Of a stretch of 5,098 nt of DNA, positions 1-5,098 are shown in pieces. The translations under genes and the position numbers were made by a program. This stretch comes from an uncultured Pirellulaceae bacterium (GTDB lineage Bacteria; Planctomycetota; Planctomycetia; Pirellulales; Pirellulaceae). The stretch is taken from contig CAKQNH010000429.1 of the NCBI GenBank assembly GCA_934255105.1, forward strand, positions 1 to 5,098. The letters are read 5' to 3'. The notes beneath the pieces are model-generated. The model was not told the DNA's origin. It did not search any database and worked only from the letters and a program-made list of their open reading frames with translations. How positions within the stretch are numbered: the stretch's first letter is position 1; each line of letters begins with the position of its first letter.

Positions 1-33
1 CGATTTGCAAACTGGCGATGACGGGCTCAGCCG

Positions 34-750
34 CTAGGGCGAGCCGTGTTGCAACAATCGGCGGGGAGGCGGTTCGTCATTGGATATCCGTCCTAGAATA
101 CTCTCCATCAGGCGGCGTTCCAAGTCGCGGTCACGCCCGATTTCGTACCACCCCAGGGTTACGGGTGCCTGCCGCAGTTGATTTTCGTGCCGCACGATCG
201 AACCGTCGTGCCGCTGAGCGGAGGCGCCAGCCGTAGAAAATTGCGATTGATCGACGTCCTCCTGCTCCTTCATCACTTGAATATCCACCAGATAGCCGGT
301 CACTTCGGGAATGATCCGCACTGTGGCCTTGCGACGAATAGTCTGAAACGTGCTTTGCAGTCGCTCAAAACCGCGACTGGCATCATTCCGCCAAGGCTCG
401 AGACTGGTCCCGCTGACGATCGGATAGGTGGTGAGCGAGCCTTCGAGCCAGTTCATATTGTCGCGGCGAACAGGCTGTTCTTTGTCGATGCGAAAATGAT
501 CGTCGACTGCATCCACGATTTGCCGCCACAGAAAGTCGGGGTCGACATCGCCGATATGCGCCGGGTTGGCTACTGGCAACTCGATCGGCGGCGGGGGTGC
601 CAGCGGAGCGGGTAACAGATTGAGCCCTTTTTCCAGTCCGCCCTGCCAGCGATGGCAACCGCTAATGGGCAGGCACAACGCCAGCGGCAAGCACATGCGG
701 GCGAGTGTCGAACGCATCGATTTTCGGCTCGCCGACGGCATGGCTACCAT
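34..750 (-). CDS. Predicted lipoprotein of unknown function, planctomycete-type
   Basis: A 238-residue protein that probably sits in a membrane as a lipoprotein. The N-terminus has basic residues (R9, K10, R13, R18), then a hydrophobic stretch at about 19-29 and a lipobox ending I29-S30-G31-C32, so cleavage before C32 is expected. A proline-rich linker follows (about 44-58, LPAPLAPPPPIELPVANP). The rest is a soluble domain with features such as WRQIVDAVDDHFRIDKEQP, LEPWRNDASRGFERLQST and IIPEVTGYLVDIQVMKEQEDV. I recall similar sequences from several planctomycetes but cannot name a domain or function. The ATG at 750 has only a weak GGA a few bases upstream. ATG codons at 741 and 717 are alternatives, and all keep the lipobox. 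It follows parA on the same strand after a 174-base gap containing repeats, so co-transcription is possible but unproven. The reading frame, signal and lipobox are visible; location is inferred. Confidence 0.8.
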   Translation of the reverse strand: MVAMPSASRKSMRSTLARMCLPLALCLPISGCHRWQGGLEKGLNLLPAPLAPPPPIELPVANPAHIGDVDPDFLWRQIVDAVDDHFRIDKEQPVRRDNMNWLEGSLTTYPIVSGTSLEPWRNDASRGFERLQSTFQTIRRKATVRIIPEVTGYLVDIQVMKEQEDVDQSQFSTAGASAQRHDGSIVRHENQLRQAPVTLGWYEIGRDRDLERRLMESILGRISNDEPPPRRLLQHGSP

Positions 751-773
751 AGATTCCAGGAAAATTGCATGGG

Positions 774-845
774 TTCGTTAGACCGCGTGGGCAAGGGTTT
801 CGTTAAACCGCGTGGGCAACCGATTTCGTTAAACCGCGTGGGCAA
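774..845. repeat. Three direct copies of a 21-bp repeat
   Basis: Three copies begin at 774, 799 and 825, each 21 bp, opening TTCGTTAAACCGCGTGG. The first differs by one base (G for A at the eighth position); the second and third are identical. The spacers are only 4 and 5 bases (GGGT and CCGAT), so the period is 25-26 bp. A partial inverted copy (12 of 14 bases) lies at 884-897. The block fills the gap between parA and the lipoprotein gene. I recall similar sequences dispersed in planctomycete genomes, which favours an interspersed repeat. An iteron or centromere-like role next to an orphan parA is an alternative that the sequence does not prove. Confidence 0.85.
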
Positions 846-895
846 CGCCCCGCGCGTCCGAGCACAATGCGCGGCCCGTGGGGCACGCCGTTTAA
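829..895. repeat. Imperfect inverted repeat downstream of parA
   Basis: The arms 829-855 and 869-895 are reverse complements at 21 of 27 positions around a 13-base loop (856-868). The left arm takes in most of the third 21-bp direct repeat and the right arm includes its partial inverted copy. Read on the minus strand, this strong GC-rich hairpin begins 29 bases after the parA stop codon. It could stabilise the 3' end of the parA transcript or slow transcription. No U-run follows it, so it is not a classical intrinsic terminator. Confidence 0.5.
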
Positions 896-924
896 TGGAG
901 TGAGGCAAAGCGTATCGGCCGATG

Positions 925-1752
925 CTAGGCGGCGCGGGCAACTTGCTGTAAGGCATGGCGGCCGACGCGCAATTCCATCATCTCTTGAGCCAGTGCCCGA
1001 TAGTCTTCGGCACCGTTGGATGTGGGCGCATATTCCAAAATGGACTGACCAAAACTGGGGGCCTCAGCCAAGCGAATATTTCTACGAATGCGTGTTTGGA
1101 AAAACTTAGCACCCGCCCAGACCCCGTCGCCGCGCGATTGGGATTCTAGGAATTCGTCCACATCGCGGGTAACTTCAGCCGCCAAGCGCGTGCTCGACTC
1201 GTACATGCACAGCACCACGCCTGACAGGTGCAGACTGGGATTCAATCGTTTAGCGACGATCTCGATGGTCTTAAGCAGCTTGCTCAAGCCGTGGAGCGCC
1301 AAAAAGTGCGGTTGCAGCGGCAGAAACACCTCGTCCACTGCGGTTAACGCATTGATGGTCAGCACGCCCAGTGAGGGAGGGCAGTCCAGAATGAGATAAT
1401 CGAAATCTTCGGGATCGACCTCCAGTTTATCGCGCAGGATCACTTCGCGCCCCACCTCGCCGGCCAACTCCATCTCGGCAGCCGCCAAATCTAGGTTCGA
1501 CGGGACGACAGCCAAGCGGTCGTTGACCCAACTGCGAGCATCGTCGATCGATGCGTCGCCACACAAAACATCGTACACGCTGGGTTGGTCGTCAATAACC
1601 GACAGTCCCAGGTGCAAGGAGGCGTGAGCCTGCGGGTCAAGATCCAATACGCACACTCGGCGGCCGGCTTCGGCTAGGGATGCGGCAAGATTGACGGCGG
1701 TCGTGGTCTTACCCACGCCACCTTTCTGATTGATGACGGCAATTGATCGCAT
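925..1752 (-). CDS. parA: ParA/Soj-family partition ATPase (orphan)
   Basis: A 275-residue P-loop ATPase of the ParA/MinD class. Family members dimerise on ATP, bind DNA non-specifically and position cargo such as replicons or protein complexes. The deviant Walker A motif K10-G-G-V-G-K15-T-T carries the signature lysine. Walker A' is VLDLDPQ (D37, D39) and Walker B is LILDCPPS (D123). The C-terminal [14 protein letters not shown] segment (223-236), followed by [12 protein letters not shown], is typical of Soj. After DPQ the sequence reads AH where GN is commoner. There is no N-terminal helix-turn-helix, so this is the short chromosomal type, slightly longer than usual (about 250-260). I chose ATG 1752 because the Walker A motif then starts at residue 10, as in the family, and GAAGGA lies 10 bases upstream. 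The frame is open to 1839 but that extension is not conserved-looking. No parB or parS-like site is adjacent, so the cargo is unknown and chromosome segregation is only one possibility. Confidence 0.93.
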   Translation of the reverse strand: MRSIAVINQKGGVGKTTTAVNLAASLAEAGRRVCVLDLDPQAHASLHLGLSVIDDQPSVYDVLCGDASIDDARSWVNDRLAVVPSNLDLAAAEMELAGEVGREVILRDKLEVDPEDFDYLILDCPPSLGVLTINALTAVDEVFLPLQPHFLALHGLSKLLKTIEIVAKRLNPSLHLSGVVLCMYESSTRLAAEVTRDVDEFLESQSRGDGVWAGAKFFQTRIRRNIRLAEAPSFGQSILEYAPTSNGAEDYRALAQEMMELRVGRHALQQVARAA

Positions 1753-1762
1753 CGTTTCGCGT

Positions 1763-1768
1763 TCCTTC
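1763..1768 (-). promoter_or_regulatory. Ribosome binding site of parA
   Basis: GAAGGA on the minus strand lies 10 bases before the ATG at 1752. It is the best Shine-Dalgarno match before any gene in this window and supports that start over the in-frame ATG at 1839. Confidence 0.6.
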
Positions 1769-1793
1769 GCTGGGAGTGATCGGTATGGCGTGC

Positions 1794-1820
1794 CGCAGCG
1801 GGGGCGCGGCCAGCGCTGCG
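1794..1820. promoter_or_regulatory. GC-rich hairpin in the parA upstream region
   Basis: CGCAGCG (1794-1800) and CGCTGCG (1814-1820) are a perfect 7-bp inverted repeat around 13 bases. It lies 41 bases upstream of the parA start. A leader hairpin or an operator are both possible, and a chance GC-rich match cannot be excluded. Confidence 0.3.
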
Positions 1821-1898
1821 TGCATACTAAGAAAACCACCTCTGGGTCGCTAGAGCGATTTCTGCAATGTGGCTCGACGCTCCGCGTCGGTATTCGGT

Positions 1899-1924
1899 AT
1901 CAACACTCTCTACCAACACTCTCT
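1899..1924. repeat. Two 13-bp tandem repeats inside the composite element
   Basis: ATCAACACTCTCT (1899-1911) is followed directly by ACCAACACTCTCT (1912-1924), 12 of 13 bases identical. They separate the left arm from the middle arm copy. Confidence 0.75.
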
Positions 1925-1953
1925 ATCAAATGTGGCTTGACGCTCCGCGGCGG

Positions 1954-2001
1954 CATTCTGTCAAAAATACATTCTGTCAAAAATACATTCTGTCAAAAAT
2001 A
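1954..2001. repeat. Three exact 16-bp tandem repeats
   Basis: CATTCTGTCAAAAATA occurs three times head to tail (1954-1969, 1970-1985, 1986-2001) without a mismatch. The first copy begins inside the middle arm and the last ends inside the right arm. The unit therefore equals the loop between two facing arms plus the arm tips, as though the loop had been duplicated in place. The perfect identity suggests recent expansion by slippage. Confidence 0.9.
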
Positions 2002-2017
2002 CCGACGCGGAGCGTCG

Positions 2018-2043
2018 AGCCACATTACAGAGCCACATTACAG
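2018..2043. repeat. Two exact 13-bp tandem repeats at the element edge
   Basis: AGCCACATTACAG is present at 2018-2030 and again at 2031-2043. The first copy is the outer tip of the right arm, so the tip has been duplicated toward the phosphodiesterase gene. The second copy stops 2 bases short of that gene's stop codon. Confidence 0.8.
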
Positions 2044-2045
2044 CG

Positions 2046-3440
2046 TTAGGGTGGGGGGAGCAGTGCGGCGGCTAGCGGCTGGCCGTCGGCGTCGGGGTAG
2101 TCGATGCCCAGCAGTTGAGCGATCGTGGGCGCTATGTCAATGTTCTCCACCATGGACAAGTGCGTTCCAGGGCGGATGCCCGCCCCTGACAGCACGCACG
2201 TGGCTTTCATCTTGGGCAGGCTAGCCAGGAATCCATGCGACCCAATAGCGGTTCCGGCTTCGGTATTGGACGCAACCAGCGTATCGCCGTCGACCGCGCT
2301 CGCAACCGCGTAGCCATCGGCGGCTACCAAAATAGCATCGGGTGACTGATGGTATTCCCGTGGATGCTGCAGCCCTACTTCGTCGTACCGATCGGGCAGT
2401 AGCACATCCGCCACACCCTCTTGCCCCAGAAACATCTCCTGGAACCTTTTTGCTAGCTGCGGGGCTTCCCCTGGATGGGTGCAGTACACCAGCCCCAGGC
2501 CCCCTTCGGAGATCACATGCACTTGAGCCGTACTCAATTTCCCGGCGTCGACCGTGAGCAAACCGGCTTGTCGCAGTAGCACGTTGGGTCGGATCGCTTT
2601 GGGGGTCGAGGTAAAGCCGTGATCGGAAACGACAATCAGCGTCGTTTTTTCGCGGATGCCGGCGTCATCCAAGGCGGCCACAATACGCGACAGACACATG
2701 TCCGCGTAGGCATTAGCCGTATAGCCCGCCTGAGTCTGCGGCCCCAGAGCGTGGTGGATACCGTCGACATTCAGCAGGTGTACCAACAGCAGGTTGGGCT
2801 TGCGCTGGCGGATCAAATGGCAAGCCGCTTCCGTCCACACATAGTCGCGCCCCACGCTACTGAGCTTCCTGAAGGCCGCATCGGTGCCGGCTGAAAGCAG
2901 CCCCAGATCGACCAGTTCGGTGCGAAGCCGCGGTGTCATGTGCTGCACCGACCGAGGGACATCAGAGAACGAGTCATCCAGAGATTTCGATCCGCGGGTG
3001 CATGGCCAATTGACCTCTGCCGTGGTCAGTCCGGCAGCGTGCGCCACCTCCACGATCGTAGGCACTCTGACCAATTCGCTCTGGTCGCGGTCCGCCTCCA
3101 CCTTGGTCGGCACGCCAATAGCCCCCCGCACCAGCATGCCATTGACCAACACTCCATGCTTCTCCGGCCGCACACCGGTAACCAGGGTCGTGTGATTGGG
3201 CCAAGTCACCGAGGGATTGGAAACGGTCATTCCGCCGTCGACAATTGCACCCTCGCTCGCCAGGCGGCGAATAGTAGGCAGCGGAACGTTTGGGTCGTCC
3301 ACTAAGTAGGCCGCCAGACCATCCAGCGACACGAGCACGACATGGCGGTCCCCCTCTGCGGCCGCAGCCGATTGAAGCCCAGCAATAACCAGACAAGCCG
3401 TGAGCCCAACCGACAAAAAACAAAGTTTTGCGAGTTTCAT
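2046..3440 (-). CDS. Secreted type I phosphodiesterase / nucleotide pyrophosphatase (alkaline phosphatase superfamily)
   Basis: A 464-residue enzyme of the ectonucleotide pyrophosphatase/phosphodiesterase family, which hydrolyses phosphodiester or pyrophosphate bonds with two metal ions, usually zinc. A Sec signal peptide is clear: K2 and K5, a hydrophobic core at about 7-22, and a likely cleavage after the alanine run at 25-28. Residues seen and matched to the family pattern are D40 (VSLDG), the nucleophile T79 in T-W-P-N-H, then LVTGVRPEKHGV, D226 and H230 (VDGIHH), D273-H274 (VSDHGF) and H402 (GSHGF). All metal ligands and the nucleophile appear intact, so it should be active. The substrate cannot be read from sequence; nucleotides, lipid headgroups and sulfated or phosphorylated polymers are options. 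I prefer ATG 3440, which gives a normal signal peptide; an in-frame TTG at 3458 adds six residues. It is divergent from the kinase gene and upstream of parA on the same strand. Confidence 0.92.
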   Translation of the reverse strand: MKLAKLCFLSVGLTACLVIAGLQSAAAAEGDRHVVLVSLDGLAAYLVDDPNVPLPTIRRLASEGAIVDGGMTVSNPSVTWPNHTTLVTGVRPEKHGVLVNGMLVRGAIGVPTKVEADRDQSELVRVPTIVEVAHAAGLTTAEVNWPCTRGSKSLDDSFSDVPRSVQHMTPRLRTELVDLGLLSAGTDAAFRKLSSVGRDYVWTEAACHLIRQRKPNLLLVHLLNVDGIHHALGPQTQAGYTANAYADMCLSRIVAALDDAGIREKTTLIVVSDHGFTSTPKAIRPNVLLRQAGLLTVDAGKLSTAQVHVISEGGLGLVYCTHPGEAPQLAKRFQEMFLGQEGVADVLLPDRYDEVGLQHPREYHQSPDAILVAADGYAVASAVDGDTLVASNTEAGTAIGSHGFLASLPKMKATCVLSGAGIRPGTHLSMVENIDIAPTIAQLLGIDYPDADGQPLAAALLPPP

Positions 3441-3458
3441 AGATCCACTTTGCGACAA

Positions 3459-3488
3459 ACTATATGACCATCAACCAGTGGCGATCAA
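3459..3488 (-). promoter_or_regulatory. Candidate proximal promoter of the phosphodiesterase gene
   Basis: On the minus strand TTGATC (3483-3488) and TATAGT (3459-3464) are 18 bases apart, resembling -35 and -10 boxes of a housekeeping sigma factor. Transcription would begin near 3452 and give a leader of about 12 bases. The -35 match is 4 of 6, so this is tentative. Confidence 0.35.
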
Positions 3489-3536
3489 GTAATGGCATCC
3501 AAGCGTTTCAGGAAACTCATCCATAAATCCCCAGCC

Positions 3537-3564
3537 TTTCGATTGCACGTTTCGATTTTCGATT
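3537..3564 (-). promoter_or_regulatory. Three AATCGAAA motifs behind the TATAAT box
   Basis: On the minus strand AATCGAAA occurs at 3564-3557, 3557-3550 (sharing one base) and 3544-3537. The first starts two bases from the TATAAT. Steps of 7 and 13 bases do not match a clean helical spacing. It could be a regulator site or simply a low-complexity tract. Confidence 0.25.
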
Positions 3565-3565
3565 G

Positions 3566-3594
3566 ATTATAGAAGAGTGGTTTGTTGGCAGCAA
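3566..3594 (-). promoter_or_regulatory. Candidate distal promoter of the phosphodiesterase gene
   Basis: A consensus TATAAT lies on the minus strand at 3566-3571, with TTGCTG (3589-3594) 17 bases upstream of it. The expected start near 3559 gives a leader of about 120 bases. The -10 is perfect and the -35 weak. The -35 lies next to the first copy of the 48-bp repeat. AATCGAAA motifs follow just downstream and could be regulatory. Confidence 0.4.
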
Positions 3595-3595
3595 C

Positions 3596-3721
3596 TCAAC
3601 GTGGGATAAGCTTCTAGCTTGTCATCAACTAACCCTCCAGCGTTCAACGTGGGATAAGCTTCTAGCTTGTCATCAACTAACCCTCCAGCGTTCAACGTGG
3701 GATAAGCTTCCAGCTTGTCAT
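3596..3721. repeat. 48-bp tandem repeat, 2.6 copies
   Basis: Copies start at 3596, 3644 and 3692. The first two are identical over all 48 bases; the third matches 29 of 30 and then breaks into a T-run at 3721-3726. Each unit carries a small perfect hairpin AAGCT-TCT-AGCTT (3608-3620 in the first copy). The period is a multiple of three, so the open frames repeat a peptide (STWDKLLACHQLTLQR on plus), but no start signal or protein character supports coding. I recall related sequences dispersed between genes in planctomycetes. It lies upstream of both divergent genes. Confidence 0.92.
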
Positions 3722-3762
3722 TTTTTAGCGTCGTCTTTCGCTCCGACTGTGGGTTTTTACGC

Positions 3763-3823
3763 AGCGGAACTCTCCGAGAGTTTCGACAGGCCCTTTTGGC
3801 CGAAAGTCTTGGCGACTTCCGCT
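3763..3823. repeat. Nested palindrome able to form a cloverleaf
   Basis: Arms 3763-3785 and 3801-3823 are reverse complements at 19 of 23 positions. Each arm is itself a palindrome, so an alternative fold has four stems: an outer stem AGCGGA/TCCGCT (3763-3768 with 3818-3823), hairpin A (3769-3781, ACTCT-CCG-AGAGT), a central hairpin with GGCC-CTTTT-GGCC (3789-3801) extended by TTC/GAA below a small bulge, and hairpin B (3805-3817, AGTC-TTGGC-GACT). C-G in hairpin A (3770/3780) corresponds to G-C in hairpin B (3806/3816). It has no tRNA features. It lies 84 bases before the kinase start. Confidence 0.75.
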
Positions 3824-3871
3824 ACCCTAGAGAACTTGCAATTCTATCGATCGACGACCTATCCGTGAGCG

Positions 3872-3900
3872 GCGACACTGGGGAGCGCATGTGCTAGAAT
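3872..3900 (+). promoter_or_regulatory. Candidate extended -10 promoter of the kinase gene
   Basis: TGCTAGAAT (3892-3900) reads as an extended -10 box, TGN followed by TAGAAT. GCGACA (3872-3877) 17 bases before it matches 4 of 6 positions of a -35. The spacing puts the transcription start at about 3906-3908, on or beside the ATG at 3908, so the transcript could be leaderless. Confidence 0.4.
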
Positions 3901-3907
3901 TAGCCTG

Positions 3908-5098
3908 ATGGATCCCTTGAATAGCCAAACTGACACCTTCGATGACGACGCTCCAGGTGCGCCCAGCGGAAGCGGCCCAGCTCCTCTGCAGATCAGCAAC
4001 GAGCATTTTCGGGCGATCGCCGACTATACCTATGACTGGGAGGACTGGCAGTCGCCGAGCGGCCAACTGCTGTGGGTCAACTCTGCGGTGGAACGCCTGA
4101 CCGGCTTTCGCCCCGACGAGTGCCTATCGATGCCGGACTACCCGCTGCCGCTAGTTGCGCCGCGACACCGCAAGCGGATCAGCCGCGTGATCGTCTCAGC
4201 CATCGCGGGAGCCAGCGGCAATAACGTCGAATTTCAAACTCAGCATCGCAACGGCAGCCTGCGCTGGATGGCGGTCTCCTGGCAACCCATGTACGACCTA
4301 GCCGGTAAACGTTTAGGCTTTCGCTCGAGCGTGCGCGACATCGCTGACAAACGCGATTTGCGCGAACAACTGCGATTGCACAACGAGCATCTCGAGCAAC
4401 TTGTTCAAGAGCGCACAGCGCGGATCATGCAGCTCGAAGAACAGCGTCTGAAAATGGAACGCATGGCCGCTTTGGGGGAGCTGGCCGCAGGCGTTGCGCA
4501 TGAAATCAACAATCCGCTGGCCGGAATTCGCAACGCTTTTAGCCTGTTCAAATCCAGCCTATCGCCCGACGCCAAATACTACGACATGTTGGATTTGATC
4601 GATGACGAGATCGAACGCATCAGTAAGATTACGCACCACATGTATCAGCTCTACCGCCCCAGCACAGGCCAGTCGACGCGGTTCAATTTGGAACGCACAA
4701 TACGCGATGTCGTAATACTCTTAGAACCACTGGTGAAACGTAGCGCTGTCTCGGTCGAGGTGAGCGCGACCGATTGCCGTCGCACCAGCCAGCTCGAGGC
4801 AACCGAAGTCGTCCTAAGGCAGGACGAATTGAAGCAAGTGTTGTTCAATTTGGTGCGCAACGCGATTCAAGCATCCGCAGCCGGCACACAGGTTGAGGTT
4901 TCATTGCAGACTACAGCCAAGCAAGCGATCATCGTCGTCACTGATCACGGTTGCGGCATCGATGCGGCAGTCATGCCGCAGTTATTCGATCCGTTTTTCA
5001 CTACCAAAGACGACCTGCCCAAACAGGGCCTGGGCTTGGGACTGTCAGTCTCACGCGGATTGGTAGAGGCGATGGGGGGCAAGGTCACTGTCCACAGC
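3908..5098 (+). CDS. PAS-domain sensor histidine kinase (3' end outside window)
   Basis: The first 397 residues of a two-component sensor kinase; no stop codon is reached. No transmembrane segment or signal peptide is visible, so this part looks cytoplasmic. After an acidic, low-complexity start (1-28) comes a PAS-like domain with a PAC end (about 32-147; LLWVNSAVERLTGFRPDE, then FQTQHRNGSLRWMAVSWQPMYD). A coiled-coil linker follows (about 148-190). The HisKA domain holds the H box GVAHEINNPLAG with phosphoacceptor H198. The ATPase domain has the N box (QVLFNLVRNAI, N314 and N318), G1 (DHGCGID, 346-352), the F box (FDPFFTTK, 360-367) and G2 (GLGLGLS, 374-380). The order and sequence resemble NtrB/AtoS-type kinases. 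ATG 3908 is the only usable start: an in-frame stop lies at 3866-3868 with no ATG or GTG between, and no Shine-Dalgarno is close. The PAS ligand and partner regulator are unknown; the latter may lie downstream. Confidence 0.93.
   Translation, partial: MDPLNSQTDTFDDDAPGAPSGSGPAPLQISNEHFRAIADYTYDWEDWQSPSGQLLWVNSAVERLTGFRPDECLSMPDYPLPLVAPRHRKRISRVIVSAIAGASGNNVEFQTQHRNGSLRWMAVSWQPMYDLAGKRLGFRSSVRDIADKRDLREQLRLHNEHLEQLVQERTARIMQLEEQRLKMERMAALGELAAGVAHEINNPLAGIRNAFSLFKSSLSPDAKYYDMLDLIDDEIERISKITHHMYQLYRPSTGQSTRFNLERTIRDVVILLEPLVKRSAVSVEVSATDCRRTSQLEATEVVLRQDELKQVLFNLVRNAIQASAAGTQVEVSLQTTAKQAIIVVTDHGCGIDAAVMPQLFDPFFTTKDDLPKQGLGLGLSVSRGLVEAMGGKVTVHS

Larger units (their letters stand above)
1861..2043. 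repeat. Composite REP-like palindromic element with nested hairpins
   Basis: The outer arms 1861-1894 and 1998-2031 are reverse complements at 33 of 34 positions; the inner 29 bp (1866-1894 and 1998-2026) match perfectly. Each arm also folds on itself through CGACGC-TCC-GCGTCG (1875-1889) and its mirror (2003-2017). A third copy in the left-arm orientation, 26 of 29 matching, sits at 1929-1957 and could compete for the right arm. The spaces between arms are filled with short tandem repeats. The element ends 2 bases after the phosphodiesterase stop codon (read on minus) and 108 bases before parA, so it may act as a 3' hairpin or terminator for the former. The layout resembles the paired REP units known as BIMEs in other bacteria. 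No transposase is present, so any mobility would depend on a protein encoded elsewhere. Confidence 0.9.
3441..3907. other. Divergent intergenic region
   Basis: This 467-base gap separates the start codons of the phosphodiesterase (leftward) and the kinase (rightward). It holds candidate promoters for both genes, three AATCGAAA motifs, a 48-bp tandem repeat and a nested palindrome. The plus strand is open at 3563-3868, but that frame only reads through the repeats and looks non-coding. No small gene or RNA gene could be supported. Confidence 0.7.

Noticed and set aside
178..615. Plus-strand 145-codon frame
   Set aside because: It lies wholly opposite the lipoprotein gene, whose signal peptide, lipobox and domain-like composition identify it as the real frame.
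774..845. CRISPR array
   Set aside because: Spacers are only 4-5 bases, there are three repeats, and no cas gene is present.
744..956. Minus-strand 70-codon frame across the 21-bp repeats
   Set aside because: It overlaps the end of parA and the start of the lipoprotein gene and mostly translates the direct repeats; no start signal.
1753..1839. N-terminal extension of ParA from the ATG at 1839
   Set aside because: The extra 29 residues are not family-like, and the ATG at 1752 has a Shine-Dalgarno sequence and the normal distance to Walker A.
2974..3423. Minus-strand 149-codon frame
   Set aside because: It is an alternate frame of the phosphodiesterase gene, which has all its catalytic motifs in the other frame.
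3441..3458. TTG start for the phosphodiesterase at 3458
   Set aside because: It is a rare start codon, adds six residues before an otherwise normal signal peptide, and would overlap the proximal promoter's expected start region.
3763..3823. tRNA gene suggested by the cloverleaf shape
   Set aside because: At 61 bases it is too short, and the conserved T-loop, D-loop and anticodon-arm sequences are absent; side hairpins have 3- and 5-base loops.
3563..3868. Open plus-strand frame of 101 codons with a repeated 16-residue peptide
   Set aside because: The peptide repeat is only the 48-bp DNA repeat read in frame. The frame runs on through the nested palindrome, has no ribosome site, and lacks the look of a protein domain.
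1..5098. Canonical parS site (GTTTCACGTGAAAC-like)
   Set aside because: I scanned by eye around parA and the gaps and found no such palindrome; a computed search would be more reliable.

Overview
The window looks like chromosomal DNA from a planctomycete, probably of the Pirellula/Rhodopirellula group. The evidence is indirect. A lipoprotein at the left end resembles, from memory, a family I associate with Planctomycetota. The ParA has a Soj-like core with a PQAH variant. Every intergenic gap is filled with short palindromic or tandem repeats of a kind I recall from those genomes. No rRNA, tRNA, transposase or marker gene confirms the lineage, so treat it as a moderate-confidence inference.

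Layout, left to right. Three genes lie on the minus strand and are read right to left: a secreted type I phosphodiesterase/nucleotide pyrophosphatase of the alkaline phosphatase superfamily (2046-3440), an orphan ParA/Soj-type ATPase (925-1752), and a predicted lipoprotein of unknown function (34-750). On the plus strand, a PAS-containing sensor histidine kinase starts at 3908 and runs off the right end. It has the H, N, G1, F and G2 boxes but its C-terminus is missing. The phosphodiesterase and kinase genes are divergent. The 467-base gap between them holds likely promoters for both and two unrelated repeat elements.

The three gaps are the unusual part. The lipoprotein-parA gap holds three 21-bp direct repeats (774-845); the last of these also forms one arm of a long imperfect hairpin (829-895). 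The gap between parA and the phosphodiesterase holds a composite element (1861-2043). Its 34-bp near-perfect inverted arms each contain their own small hairpin, and it also has a third diverged arm and three exact tandem 16-mers. The divergent gap holds an exact 48-bp tandem repeat (3596-3721) and a 61-base nested palindrome that can be drawn as a cloverleaf (3763-3823).

Functionally the genes do not form an obvious pathway. The minus-strand genes are separated by 293 and 174 bases full of repeats, so a single operon is doubtful. No parB, parS-like site or response regulator is visible. I found no convincing new multi-gene system. The most interesting material is the repeat architecture and a possible leaderless start for the kinase.
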